From the NCBI GenBank assembly GCA_964441275.1, contig CAYTUG010000007.1, forward strand, positions 1 through 64,000: a stretch of 64,000 nt of DNA, given 5' to 3'. A model generated the notes under the pieces. The model was not told the origin of the DNA and ran no database searches. It saw only the letters and a list, made by a program, of their open reading frames with translations. This DNA comes from SZUA-584 sp964441275. GTDB lineage: Bacteria > Bacillota > Clostridia > Christensenellales > SZUA-584. Shown here one piece after another: positions 16,872 to 26,224 of the stretch. The first letter of the stretch is position 1. Every line of letters starts with the position of its first letter. Position numbers and translations under genes: made by a program.

Positions 16872-18632
16872 ATGGTTAAGATAGGTATTCGTCCGGTTAT
16901 TGACGGAAGAGAAGGAAAGGTTAGCGTACGCGGCAGTTTGGAACAACAGACAATGAAGATGGCAAAGTCGGCGGCGGATTTGATAAGCTCTCATATAAAA
17001 GACAGAGGCGGAAACCCAGTGCAATGTGTGATAGCCGATACGACAATAGGCGGAGTATACGAGGCTGCAAAGTGTGCGGAAAAATTTCAGAGGGAAGGCG
17101 TTAGCGCTACGCTTTCCGTTACGCCCTGTTGGTGCTATGGAAGTGAAACAATGGATATGGATCCCTTATTACCCAAAGCGGTTTGGGGGTTTAACGGAAC
17201 CGAGCGGCCGGGTGCGGTGTATCTTGCGGCTGTGCTTGCGGCACATACCCAAAAAGGACTGCCCGCATTTTCAATTTATGGGCGCGATGTGCAGGATGCG
17301 GATGACCATGATATTCCTGATGATGTGAAGCAAAAAATACTGCGATTTGCGCGCTCTGCAGCGGCAGTCGGCCAGATGAGAGGCAAAAGCTACTTGTCGT
17401 GCGGTGGCGTATCGATGGGTATCGCGGGCTCTATTCCCAACCCGGGTTTCTTTGAAAGCTATCTTGGTATGCGGTATGAACAGATCGATATGACCGAGTA
17501 TGTGCGTCGTATTGAGGAAAATATATTTGATACGGATGAGTTCGAAAAAGCGCTTGCCTGGGCTAAGAAAAACTGTAAAGAGGGTGCGGACTCGAATGCT
17601 TTACCAAACACAAGGGAACGCAAAGACTGGGAATGGGAATTTACAATAAAATGTGCGCTGATTGCCAAGGATCTGATGAACGGCAATCCCAAGCTTAAAG
17701 ATAAGGGATATAACGAAGAAAGCATGGGTCATAATGCCATCGCAGGCGGCTTCCAGGGACAACGTCAATGGACAGACCATTTCCCGAATGCGGACTTCGT
17801 AGAGTCTATTTTATGTTCATCGTTCGATTGGAACGGAAAACGCACGCCATATGTGTTTGCAACAGAGAATGACAGCCTAAATGGCGTAGCAATGCTTTTT
17901 GGGCATCTTTTAACAAACACTGCTTCAATTTTCTCGGATGTGAGGACTTATTGGAGCCCCGAAGCGGTTAAACGCGTAACAGGCAAAAACTTGCCGGAAC
18001 AAGGCAAATACGGCATAATACATCTTCTAAATTCGGGGGCAGCCTGCCTTGACGGGACGGGAAACCAGATGAAAAATGGCGCACCTGCGATGAAACCTTT
18101 CTGGGAAATTACAGATGAAGAAGTTGAAAAATGTTTGAAGGCAACTGATTGGTGTCCGGCGAATAAAGGTTATTTTAGGGGAGGGGGCTTTTCAAGCCAT
18201 TTTAGGACACGCGGCGGAATGCCGGTTACCATGAGCCGTATCAATATCGTTAAGAACCTTGGCCCGGTATTACAAATTGCCGAGGGGTACACTGTGGAGC
18301 TGCCGGATGAAATAAACGATATTTTAGAACAGCGTACAGACCCAACGTGGCCGACAACCTGGTTTGCGCCGAGGCTGACCGGAAAGGGCGCGTTTGCCGA
18401 TGTTTATAGCGTGATGGCAAACTGGGGAGCAAACCATGGCGCCATAAACTACGGTCATATAGGCGCTGATATGATAACGCTGGCTTCAATGCTAAGGATA
18501 CCGGTGAACATGCATAATGTCGGGGCGGGGAACGTTTTTCGCCCTTCGTCGTGGAATGCATTTGGCACAGAGAATCTCGAGAGTGCGGACTTTTTCTGTT
18601 GCAAGAACTTCGGTGCGCTATACGGAAAATAA
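16872..18632 (+). CDS. fucI: L-fucose isomerase
   Basis: Manganese-dependent ketol isomerase of 586 residues, full length for FucI. The segment FATENDSLNGVAMLFGH carries the catalytic Glu332, and SDVRTYWSPEAVKRVTG carries Asp356; both match the E. coli enzyme closely, as do RGGGFSSHF and TTWFAPRLTGKG. FucI converts L-fucose to L-fuculose and also accepts D-arabinose, D-altrose and L-galactose. No fuculose-1-phosphate aldolase (FucA) or lactaldehyde reductase (FucO) is visible in the cluster, so ordinary L-fucose breakdown is not supported by context. The ribosome site is AGGAGGAG. The second FGGY kinase follows and should act on the ketose formed. Confidence 0.95.
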   Translation: MVKIGIRPVIDGREGKVSVRGSLEQQTMKMAKSAADLISSHIKDRGGNPVQCVIADTTIGGVYEAAKCAEKFQREGVSATLSVTPCWCYGSETMDMDPLLPKAVWGFNGTERPGAVYLAAVLAAHTQKGLPAFSIYGRDVQDADDHDIPDDVKQKILRFARSAAAVGQMRGKSYLSCGGVSMGIAGSIPNPGFFESYLGMRYEQIDMTEYVRRIEENIFDTDEFEKALAWAKKNCKEGADSNALPNTRERKDWEWEFTIKCALIAKDLMNGNPKLKDKGYNEESMGHNAIAGGFQGQRQWTDHFPNADFVESILCSSFDWNGKRTPYVFATENDSLNGVAMLFGHLLTNTASIFSDVRTYWSPEAVKRVTGKNLPEQGKYGIIHLLNSGAACLDGTGNQMKNGAPAMKPFWEITDEEVEKCLKATDWCPANKGYFRGGGFSSHFRTRGGMPVTMSRINIVKNLGPVLQIAEGYTVELPDEINDILEQRTDPTWPTTWFAPRLTGKGAFADVYSVMANWGANHGAINYGHIGADMITLASMLRIPVNMHNVGAGNVFRPSSWNAFGTENLESADFFCCKNFGALYGK

Positions 18633-18688
18633 CAGCAAACTGATAAATGCGGCTATAAGAAATTGAATCATTGGCAAAGAGAGGTTTT

Positions 18689-20188
18689 GTGCAATTGGCT
18701 ACAAAAAATTATCTTGCAGCCGATCTTGGTGCGAGCAATGGGCGTACAATGCTCGGTGAGTTTGATGGGCAAAGTATTTCCATAAAGGAGGTTAACCGTT
18801 TTGCAAACTCGCATATCTGTGTTGACGGGGCTTATTACTGGGACATACTCTGGCTCTATTCTAATATAATAAGCGGTATTTGCATATGCGAAAAAAACGG
18901 CACTGTGCTTTCCGGAATTGGAATCGACACATGGGGCGTTGATTTTGGCTTGATTGACTCTAAAGGACGTATAATTGGAAACCCAAGAGCATACAGAGAC
19001 CCGCGAGGTCAGCGCGGTATGAAAGCTTTTCTTGATGAATATGGAGAAAAAACGGCATTTAACATAACAGGTATAGCTAACTGGGAATACAACACATTGT
19101 TTCAGTTGTATGATATGATAATTTCGGGAGATCCGCAGCTAAGCATTGCTTGCAAAATGTTGCTCCTTCCGGATCTTCTTGGCTATATGTTGAGCGGTTG
19201 CATATCTTCGGAATATACGCATGCGACAACAACACAGATGCTAGATAAAAATAGTGGAAAATGGTCTAAAAGAATTATGGATATGATCGGGCTACCTGAA
19301 AGTTTATTGGCGCCCGTACAAATGAGCGGTACACTCAAAGGTAATTTATCTGCATCGCTCAAAGAGCAAACAGGGCAAAAATATGAAACGCCTGTTTTTT
19401 GCATCGGTTCTCATGATACGGCATCAGCCGTTGCTTCTTTGCCCGCAAAAGTAAACGATTATGCGTTTATATCTTCAGGCACATGGTCGCTTATAGGTAT
19501 TGTTTCAAAAACAGTCATAGTCAGCAACGCCGTATACGATAATATGCTGTCCAATGAGGGAACGGTCGATGGAAAATACAGATTACTTCGCAATATAATG
19601 GGCTTGTGGATTATTCAATGCTGCAAAAAACAATGGGAGAGGGAAGGGCCGTTAAGCTGGGACGAGATAATTGGCTTTTCAAACGAAGCCCCGGAATTTA
19701 GGTCTTATATTGATGTAAATAATCGTTTATTTTTTGACGGAAACGATATGGCTTACAAGATTCAGAATTATTGTAAATCGACCAACCAGCCTGTGCCGAA
19801 CAGCAAAGGCGAGATTGCAAGAGCGGTATATGAAAGTCTTGCTATGAGCTATCGTGAAGCGTTGGAAAGTCTTGAAGAAATAAGGGGAAGCCGAATAAGC
19901 GTGCTGCATATTGTGGGAGGAGGTTCAAAAAACTTATTGCTGAATCAGTTCGCCGCAAATGCAACTGGAAGAGAAACCATAGCAGGGCCGGCAGAAGCAA
20001 CTGCCATAGGAAATCTGATGATCCAGGTTATGGCGTCAGGAGAAGTGGCGGATATGGGCGAAGTTCGACAGGTTATTCGTGATTCATTCGAAGTTATAAG
20101 CTTTGAACCAAAAAATACGAATAAATGGAATGAGCAATATGGCAGGTTTCTTAAAATAAAGCAATTACATAAGGACGGAAAGAATTAG
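18689..20188 (+). CDS. FGGY kinase, rhamnulokinase/fuculokinase-like
   Basis: ATP-dependent sugar kinase of about 500 residues. N-terminal LAADLGASNGRTMLGEFDG and GIDTWGVDFGLID are typical of RhaB-type kinases; the C-terminal nucleotide site is HIVGGGSKNLLLNQF. RhaB and FucK phosphorylate L-ketoses at C1, so with FucI upstream a ketose 1-phosphate is the expected product. The start is uncertain: TTG 18671, GTG 18689 and TTG 18695 are in frame. GAGAGG at 18679-18684 rules out 18671 and leaves GTG 18689 or TTG 18695; I use 18689. Its stop overlaps the next start by one base (TAGTG). Confidence 0.88.
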   Translation: MQLATKNYLAADLGASNGRTMLGEFDGQSISIKEVNRFANSHICVDGAYYWDILWLYSNIISGICICEKNGTVLSGIGIDTWGVDFGLIDSKGRIIGNPRAYRDPRGQRGMKAFLDEYGEKTAFNITGIANWEYNTLFQLYDMIISGDPQLSIACKMLLLPDLLGYMLSGCISSEYTHATTTQMLDKNSGKWSKRIMDMIGLPESLLAPVQMSGTLKGNLSASLKEQTGQKYETPVFCIGSHDTASAVASLPAKVNDYAFISSGTWSLIGIVSKTVIVSNAVYDNMLSNEGTVDGKYRLLRNIMGLWIIQCCKKQWEREGPLSWDEIIGFSNEAPEFRSYIDVNNRLFFDGNDMAYKIQNYCKSTNQPVPNSKGEIARAVYESLAMSYREALESLEEIRGSRISVLHIVGGGSKNLLLNQFAANATGRETIAGPAEATAIGNLMIQVMASGEVADMGEVRQVIRDSFEVISFEPKNTNKWNEQYGRFLKIKQLHKDGKN

Positions 20189-20958
20189 TGCAGCGGTTGA
20201 AAGGTAAAAAAGCGGTCATAACGGGAGCTGCCCAAGGTTTAGGTAAGGCGCTCGCACAGCGTATGTGCGATGAAGGCGCTCACGTTGTCGTGGGAGATAT
20301 AAATATAGATAATGCTAAGGATACTGCAAAGGCGCTGAAGAACGGAGCTGCATTCATACTGGATGTTTCGGATTTCCCATCATGCGAAGCATTTGTTAAT
20401 GGCGCAGTTGAGCACCTTGGCGGAATTGACATACTTGTTTCCAATGCTGCGATACTTATTTCTGGCCCCATTGAGGAATTTGACCCTATTGTTTGGAAGA
20501 AAGTGATTGATGTCAATTTATGTGGTTTTTATAATATCACTAAGGCGGCGGTGTCCCACATGAAGGCAAAGGGCGGCTCTATTATACAGATTAACTCCAA
20601 ATCCGGCAAGAAAGGGTCGTACAGGAATTCTGCGTACGCCGCATCAAAGTTCGGAGGCATAGGGCTTGTGCAAAGCCTTGCGCTAGAATTGGCTGGATAT
20701 AACCTTCGTGTCAATGCAATTTGCCCGGGAAACCTTCTTGATTCTCCTTTGTGGAAAGGCAGCCTATTTAGGCAATATGCAAAAAATCAGGGAATTACCG
20801 TGCAAGAGGTCAGGCGGAAATATATTGACAAGGTACCGTTAAAACGTGGATGTACATATGATGATGTTGCGAACATGCTAGTATTTCTTGCGAGCGCGGA
20901 GGCTTCCTATGTAACAGGACAGGCGTTGAATGTCACGGGCGGACAACAGATGGATTAA
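20188..20958 (+). CDS. srlD: Short-chain dehydrogenase, SrlD-like (hexitol-6-phosphate 2-dehydrogenase)
   Basis: SDR-family NAD enzyme of 256 residues. It has the cofactor motif TGAAQGLG, the NNAG-type SNAA, catalytic Ser in QINSKSGKKGS, and YAASK. The stretches INSKSGKKGSYRNSAYAASK, SLALELAGYNLRVNAICPGN, IDKVPLKRG and VTGQALNVTGGQ run parallel to E. coli sorbitol-6-phosphate dehydrogenase SrlD. SrlD oxidises D-sorbitol 6-phosphate to D-fructose 6-phosphate at C2. The GTG start at 20188 overlaps the kinase stop by one base, pointing to translational coupling. Together with the SorE-like gene it recalls the sorE/sorD pair of L-sorbose pathways. Confidence 0.85.
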   Translation: MQRLKGKKAVITGAAQGLGKALAQRMCDEGAHVVVGDINIDNAKDTAKALKNGAAFILDVSDFPSCEAFVNGAVEHLGGIDILVSNAAILISGPIEEFDPIVWKKVIDVNLCGFYNITKAAVSHMKAKGGSIIQINSKSGKKGSYRNSAYAASKFGGIGLVQSLALELAGYNLRVNAICPGNLLDSPLWKGSLFRQYAKNQGITVQEVRRKYIDKVPLKRGCTYDDVANMLVFLASAEASYVTGQALNVTGGQQMD

Positions 20959-20961
20959 AAT

Positions 20962-22266
20962 ATGGATAAGGAAAAGGCGTTGATAAAACAACTTAACGCA
21001 AAATACCCGGAACAGCGCATTGCCGCATTAAGGGAAATAAAAATGCTTATTGATACGGGCAAGTTAACAGTTTCTGCCGGGGAAGGTTATACCAATAATC
21101 ATGTGCATACAAAATATTCATTTTCACCATATTCCCCCGCACAGGCGGTATGGGCCGCGTATAAAAGCGGGCTTAAAACAGTAGGAATAATTGACCACGA
21201 TGCGGTTAACGGGGCAATGGAGTTTGTTGAATCGGGTAGAATACTTGGCATAGCAACGACCGTCGGGTTTGAGATTCGTACGGATTGGAGCGGTACTAAG
21301 CTAAGCGGAAGAATTATAAATAACCCGGACCAGAAGTCTTGCGCGTATATATGCGCACATGGGTTGCCTCATACTCAAATAGAGAAAGCGGATTCATTTT
21401 TAGGTGTAATAAGAAAAGCAAGAGCCAAGCGCAACATAGCCATGGTCGAGCGCTTGAATGAGATGATGAGCATTTTCAATATTTCAATAGGATACGATAC
21501 GGACGTGTTGCCACTGTCATATGCTGAGTTTGGCGGAGAGGTGACAGAGAGGCATTTATTATTCACGCTGGGTCTTAAGATGATTGAGAATGTCGGAAAA
21601 GGAGCAAAACTAATTGCTTTTTTGTCGGAGAAGCTTAAAATACCTTTAGATCAAAAACAGCGAGCATATCTCGGGAATATCCAAAATGAGTTTTATGAAT
21701 ATGATTTGCTTAATATATTAAAGAGCAGATTTATAACCGGAATATACATTGATGCTGGACGAGAGGAAATAGTACCGGTTTTAAAAGCGGTTGCTTTTAT
21801 TAAAAAGATTGGAGCGATACCAACATATTGTTACCTTGGGAATGTAAAAGCTTCACCGACAGGGGACAAAAGAGAACAAAAATTTGAGGATGAATTTCTT
21901 GAAGACTTATTTGCCGAGTGCAAAATAATTGGGTTTGATGCCGTTGCATTTACGCCTTCGCGAAATACGAGAGAGCAGCTTAGCAGGGTAATGGCGCTTT
22001 GCGACAAATATGGGTTTTTGCAGATAAGCGGTGAAGATATCAATCAACCGAGGCAATCATTTTTATGCAAGGAGCTTAAGGAAAAGCAGTTTGAGCATCT
22101 TAAGGACGCGGCTTGGGCGTTGATAGGCCACGAAAAAAGGGCTACAGAGAATCTTAGAGAAGGAATGTTTGCAAACGGGGAAAGCGTCACGTCTGCTAAG
22201 CTGATGGAAAAAGTAAAAGAGTACAAATATATTGGACTTATGGAATATAAGGAGGAAGAGTTATGA
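20962..22266 (+). CDS. PHP-domain metal-dependent hydrolase
   Basis: Predicted cytoplasmic protein of 434 residues with a PHP fold. Metal ligands are visible in NNHVHTKYSFSPYS, GIIDHDAV and GFEIRTD, with later histidines such as CAHGLPH. PHP proteins include histidinol phosphatases, cyclic-phosphate and sugar-phosphate hydrolases, and polymerase-associated exonucleases. This one is longer than single-domain PHP phosphatases. It starts 4 bases after the SrlD-like stop and overlaps the SorE-like start by 4 bases (ATGA), so it is locked into the sugar operon. A sugar-phosphate phosphatase or lactonase role is plausible but unproven. Confidence 0.75.
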   Translation: MDKEKALIKQLNAKYPEQRIAALREIKMLIDTGKLTVSAGEGYTNNHVHTKYSFSPYSPAQAVWAAYKSGLKTVGIIDHDAVNGAMEFVESGRILGIATTVGFEIRTDWSGTKLSGRIINNPDQKSCAYICAHGLPHTQIEKADSFLGVIRKARAKRNIAMVERLNEMMSIFNISIGYDTDVLPLSYAEFGGEVTERHLLFTLGLKMIENVGKGAKLIAFLSEKLKIPLDQKQRAYLGNIQNEFYEYDLLNILKSRFITGIYIDAGREEIVPVLKAVAFIKKIGAIPTYCYLGNVKASPTGDKREQKFEDEFLEDLFAECKIIGFDAVAFTPSRNTREQLSRVMALCDKYGFLQISGEDINQPRQSFLCKELKEKQFEHLKDAAWALIGHEKRATENLREGMFANGESVTSAKLMEKVKEYKYIGLMEYKEEEL

Positions 22267-23525
22267 AAACAACGGCAGTAAGAATGTATGGAAAAAACGA
22301 TCTCCGGCTTGAAAGATTCGAAATACCTTCTATAAAGGATGATGAGATTCTCGCCAAGGTAATTTCTGATTCTCTTTGTATGTCAACATACAAAGCGGCA
22401 ATACAGGGCTCTGAGCATAAGCGTGTACCCGATGATGTTGCTAAGCGCCCGATAATTATAGGGCATGAATTTTCCGGCGAAATACTTGAGGTTGGAGCGA
22501 AGTGGCGGGATAAGTTTATGCCGGGAGACAAGTTCTCAATACAGCCTGCACACAACAAAGACGGTTCACAGACTGCGCCGGGATATTCTTTTGAATATTG
22601 CGGCGGCGATGCAACGCAAGTCATAATTCCAGGTGAAATCATGGAAATGGGATGCCTTTTAAAGCATGATTCAAACGCTTACTTCCTGGGTTCTCTCGCC
22701 GAACCCATGTCTTGTATTGTGGGGGCATTTCATGCCATGTATCACACTGCCCAAGGTTCGTATGTTCATAAGATGGGAATAAAACAAGGAGGTAAAATGG
22801 CGATACTTGCGGGCGCAGGACCGATGGGCTTAGGCGCAATAGACTATGCGCTTCATAATCCTGGAATAACTCCTTCGATGCTCGTTGTGACCGATATAGA
22901 TGATGTTAGGCTAAAAAGAGCCTCTATGCTTTTTACGCCGGAAAAGGCTGCTGAGCTTGGAATATCATTAATATACGTAAATACTAAAAATATCAACGCC
23001 GCGGATACTCTTTTATCTTTGACAAATGGCGGGGGTTTTGACGATGTTATGGTGATGGCCCCGGTAAGCGCTATTGTTGAACAGGGCGATAAAATACTTG
23101 CGAAGGACGGATGCCTAAATTTTTTTGCCGGTCCTTCCGATCCAACCCTTAAGGCTTCGATAAACTTTTACAATGTGCATTATTCCTATACACATTTTGT
23201 CGGCATAAACGGCGGTAACGCTAATGATATGCGCGAGTCGCTGGATCTTATAGAAAAAGGTATAATTAACCCGACAGTAATGGTGACTCATATTGGCGGG
23301 CTTGATTGCGTGGTTGAATCAACGCTGAACCTACCGAAAATACCGGGAGGCAAAAAGCTTATATATACGGGTATATCGCTTGAGTTAACTGCAATAGAAG
23401 ATTTTGAGGAAAAAGGGAGGATTGAACCTTTGTTTGCCCAGCTTGCAAAGATAGTCAAGAAGACGAATAACTTATGGAATGCGGAAGCAGAAAAGTATTT
23501 ACTGGAAAATGGAAAACAAATTTAG
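22263..23525 (+). CDS. sorE: SorE-like L-ketose-1-phosphate reductase (medium-chain dehydrogenase)
   Basis: Medium-chain dehydrogenase/reductase of 420 residues. The N-terminus (YGKNDLRLERFEIP, ILAKVISDSLCMSTYKAA, HKRVPDDVAKRPIIIGHEF) and DYALHNPGITPSMLVVTD closely follow Klebsiella SorE, which reduces L-sorbose 1-phosphate to D-sorbitol 6-phosphate. The catalytic zinc Cys and GHEF are present. The four-cysteine structural zinc lobe of ordinary alcohol dehydrogenases is absent, as I recall for SorE. The cofactor motif is AGAGPMGLG. It starts 4 bases inside the PHP gene after AAGGAGGAAG. It is the last gene of the sugar cluster and probably supplies the hexitol phosphate for the SrlD- or GatD-like enzyme. 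Confidence 0.83.
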   Translation: MKTTAVRMYGKNDLRLERFEIPSIKDDEILAKVISDSLCMSTYKAAIQGSEHKRVPDDVAKRPIIIGHEFSGEILEVGAKWRDKFMPGDKFSIQPAHNKDGSQTAPGYSFEYCGGDATQVIIPGEIMEMGCLLKHDSNAYFLGSLAEPMSCIVGAFHAMYHTAQGSYVHKMGIKQGGKMAILAGAGPMGLGAIDYALHNPGITPSMLVVTDIDDVRLKRASMLFTPEKAAELGISLIYVNTKNINAADTLLSLTNGGGFDDVMVMAPVSAIVEQGDKILAKDGCLNFFAGPSDPTLKASINFYNVHYSYTHFVGINGGNANDMRESLDLIEKGIINPTVMVTHIGGLDCVVESTLNLPKIPGGKKLIYTGISLELTAIEDFEEKGRIEPLFAQLAKIVKKTNNLWNAEAEKYLLENGKQI

Positions 23526-23694
23526 AATAGTTATTGATGTTACTATTTATTAATCCTGGACAAGATTATAGCGTTTATCTTGTGCTGATACGCTAAGGTA
23601 GAGACATTATAAGTTATAAAAGCACATTAAGAATAATAAGAATACGCAATGTTTTAGGCACATGAACCATACAAATTCATCTTGGAGGGGTATA

Positions 23695-25830
23695 ATGAAG
23701 CGGTTATTTAATGTTAAGGCAAATGTCGAAAAAGTTGATAGAAACAAAGCAGACGTGGCATCGGCGAGGAAGTTCAGTACATCAGAAGATAAGAAGTTTT
23801 TCAAGTTCAGAATAAAAAGTCTTTTCGTTTTTAAGAACGTGAGAATAGCCCCTAAGCTTTTGATAGGCTTTTTTATAATTACTCTGTTTGGCGCAGGCAT
23901 GGGGCTTTATACAAGCGTAAGTATGGATGCGGTTTCAGCTACAAACACAAAAATATATGAAGAGATGCTTGTGCCACAGCGTAACATTTCGAATATATCA
24001 AATACATATCAAAAGTCTCGTATTGATTTTAGAAACCTAACACATATGGAAGCTGTCGAAATTGAAAGAATTGCGCCAGCCATAAAGAGCTCAATGAAAT
24101 GGCTCAGCTCGAGTATTGATAGTATTGAGCCGCTGATGTCGGCAGATTCAAAAGAGCTAATCGAAAATTTCAGAGCGGAAATTTCAGAATATACTGAAAA
24201 ACTTATGCTTGCCATTGAAGGCCTTCAGACCGGGAATCGAGAAGCAATAGTCAATGACTTGCTGCGCGGGGGAGAATTGTATACCACGGAAAAGAGAGTG
24301 ACGGATGCTTTAGATAAGTTGAATACAGCGTCTACAAAAGAGGCAATTGCTCAACAAGCGGTCAGTAAAAAAAATGCAGACAACGCGAAAATGATTACCT
24401 ATAGCATAATAGGAGTTGAGCTTATAGTTTCAATAATTATAGCAATTATTATTGCCCGTGGCATAAGTAGACCTGTAAAAAAGCTGACGAACGGGTTGAA
24501 TCTGCTGGCGTCAGGAGAGACAGATATACCTGAAACGGGTATAAATTCAAAAGACGAGATAGGGCAGATGTGGGATGCGTTCAGAAGCATAATTACATCT
24601 ATTCAAACACTTAATCAAGATACGCTTATGCTAATTAACGCGGCAACTGAAGGGCAGCTCTCCATCCGGGCAGATGCCGAAAAACACCATGGCTCTTACC
24701 GAAAAATCATTGAGGGGTTTAATGCCACGCTTGATGCGGTTACGATGCCCGTAAGCCAAGCAACTCAGGTCCTCGGAGAGGTTTCCAAAGGCAACCTTGA
24801 TACATTTGTTAAAGGGGATTTGAAGGGCGATCATGCTATTATCAAAAGCTCGCTTAATGATACGATAGAGATTCTCAAAAGGTATATCCGGGAAATTTCG
24901 TTTGTCCTTGGAGAGGTCGCCAACGGCAAGCTCTATGTTGGAATAAACACCGATTATCGCGGAGATTTTACTGAACTTAAAAATTCTATAAATAAGATTA
25001 TCGGCTCGCTTAACAAGGTGCTTTCCGAAATAGAAATTGCCGCAGTGCAGATATCTTTAGGGACAAACCAGCTAACAGAAGGCAGTCAGGTAATAGCGCA
25101 GGGTGCGACAGAACAGGCAAGCGCTATCTATGAGTTATCCACTTCACTTATGCAGATTTCGGAGCAGACAAATTTAAACGCAGAGAGGGCAACGAATGCC
25201 AATGAAATTACGAAAAAAGTCCAGACAAATGCTGTGATTGGCAATGAGCAGATGAAAGAAATGCAAAGGGCTATGGAGGAGATAAACGGATCTTCCGTAA
25301 GTATTTCAAAGATTATCAAGATAATAGATGAAATAGCATTCCAGACCAATATACTAGCGCTTAATGCAGCGGTTGAGGCAGCGAGGGCGGGTATACACGG
25401 CAAAAGTTTCGCTGTTGTGGCCGAAGAAGTGAGAAATTTGGCGGCAAGAAGCGCTAAGGCCGCAAGCGAGACTGAGGAATTGATAAAAAGCTCGATAGAT
25501 AAAGTGGAGTCAGGAACTAGAATAGCTGATGCCACTGCACTTGCACTGTCCGACATTGTTGCGGGCGCAAAGCAAGCCGCAATACTGGTGAACGATATTG
25601 CAGCAGCCTCAAACGATCAGGCGCTGGGAATACAGCATATCAATACAAGTATAGAGCAGTTAAACACGGTTGTGCAGTCGAATTCTTCAACTGCGGAGGA
25701 AGCGGCAGCGTCAAGCCAAGAGCTATCGGGTCAGGCTGAGATGCTAAAGTATATGGTCAAGCAGTTTAAGCTGGTGGAAAACGAAATGGAGCAACCTAAA
25801 GACTCCGATGATGTGGTACCTGAAATATAG
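23695..25830 (+). CDS. Methyl-accepting chemotaxis protein
   Basis: Transmembrane chemoreceptor of 711 residues. A charged cytoplasmic head (residues 1-45) precedes transmembrane segment 1 (about 50-75), a helical 4HB-type sensor region (75-230), segment 2 (about 240-262) and a HAMP linker. Two further HAMP-like stretches follow. The signalling hairpin has the conserved tip EIAFQTNILALNAAVEAARAG split around residues 540-560, with methylation helices on both sides. GGAGGGG at 23684-23690 favours the ATG at 23695 over 23662. No other chemotaxis or flagellar gene is in the window, and the sensed ligand is unknown. It may still belong with the adjacent sugar operon as its sensor. Confidence 0.9.
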   Translation: MKRLFNVKANVEKVDRNKADVASARKFSTSEDKKFFKFRIKSLFVFKNVRIAPKLLIGFFIITLFGAGMGLYTSVSMDAVSATNTKIYEEMLVPQRNISNISNTYQKSRIDFRNLTHMEAVEIERIAPAIKSSMKWLSSSIDSIEPLMSADSKELIENFRAEISEYTEKLMLAIEGLQTGNREAIVNDLLRGGELYTTEKRVTDALDKLNTASTKEAIAQQAVSKKNADNAKMITYSIIGVELIVSIIIAIIIARGISRPVKKLTNGLNLLASGETDIPETGINSKDEIGQMWDAFRSIITSIQTLNQDTLMLINAATEGQLSIRADAEKHHGSYRKIIEGFNATLDAVTMPVSQATQVLGEVSKGNLDTFVKGDLKGDHAIIKSSLNDTIEILKRYIREISFVLGEVANGKLYVGINTDYRGDFTELKNSINKIIGSLNKVLSEIEIAAVQISLGTNQLTEGSQVIAQGATEQASAIYELSTSLMQISEQTNLNAERATNANEITKKVQTNAVIGNEQMKEMQRAMEEINGSSVSISKIIKIIDEIAFQTNILALNAAVEAARAGIHGKSFAVVAEEVRNLAARSAKAASETEELIKSSIDKVESGTRIADATALALSDIVAGAKQAAILVNDIAAASNDQALGIQHINTSIEQLNTVVQSNSSTAEEAAASSQELSGQAEMLKYMVKQFKLVENEMEQPKDSDDVVPEI

Positions 25831-26220
25831 CGCTCAGCCCTGTAATTAAAGTGGCGAGGAAAGCTAATGGCTTGCGAAAAACATATGGCGCATGCCCAAT
25901 TAGATACTTTATTTAAATCTGATTGATTTATGGCACCAATTTTAGAGTTAACATTGTATAAATCCGCAGGGGCAATCCCAATGTATCGGTTCGTGGGGGT
26001 ATCAGGGATGATTTTGCACGTATAGAATGCATTATACAGTATTCATCAAATCTGTTAATTTAGCACAATTTACAACGCCCAAACCTATTATAAAATTCTA
26101 ATAAACAGACTATAATATTATTTTTAAATTTAAAATCTAAGCATTTAAACAAAAATTCGAATCACCTATAAAAAGACTCGGATAATTTTAATGTAATGCT
26201 TTCACTATTCAGATGACGCC
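25831..26220. other. Non-coding gap before the decayed transposase
   Basis: I see no open reading frame, RNA gene or repeat of note in these roughly 390 bases. They are AT-rich, especially from 26040 on, and probably combine the end of the chemoreceptor transcript with eroded insertion-sequence flank. Confidence 0.5.
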
Positions 26221-26224
26221 GATT

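Noticed and set aside
16872..18632. Classical L-fucose degradation locus
   Set aside because: FucA aldolase and FucO reductase genes are missing, whereas SorE-, GatD- and KbaZ-type genes are present.
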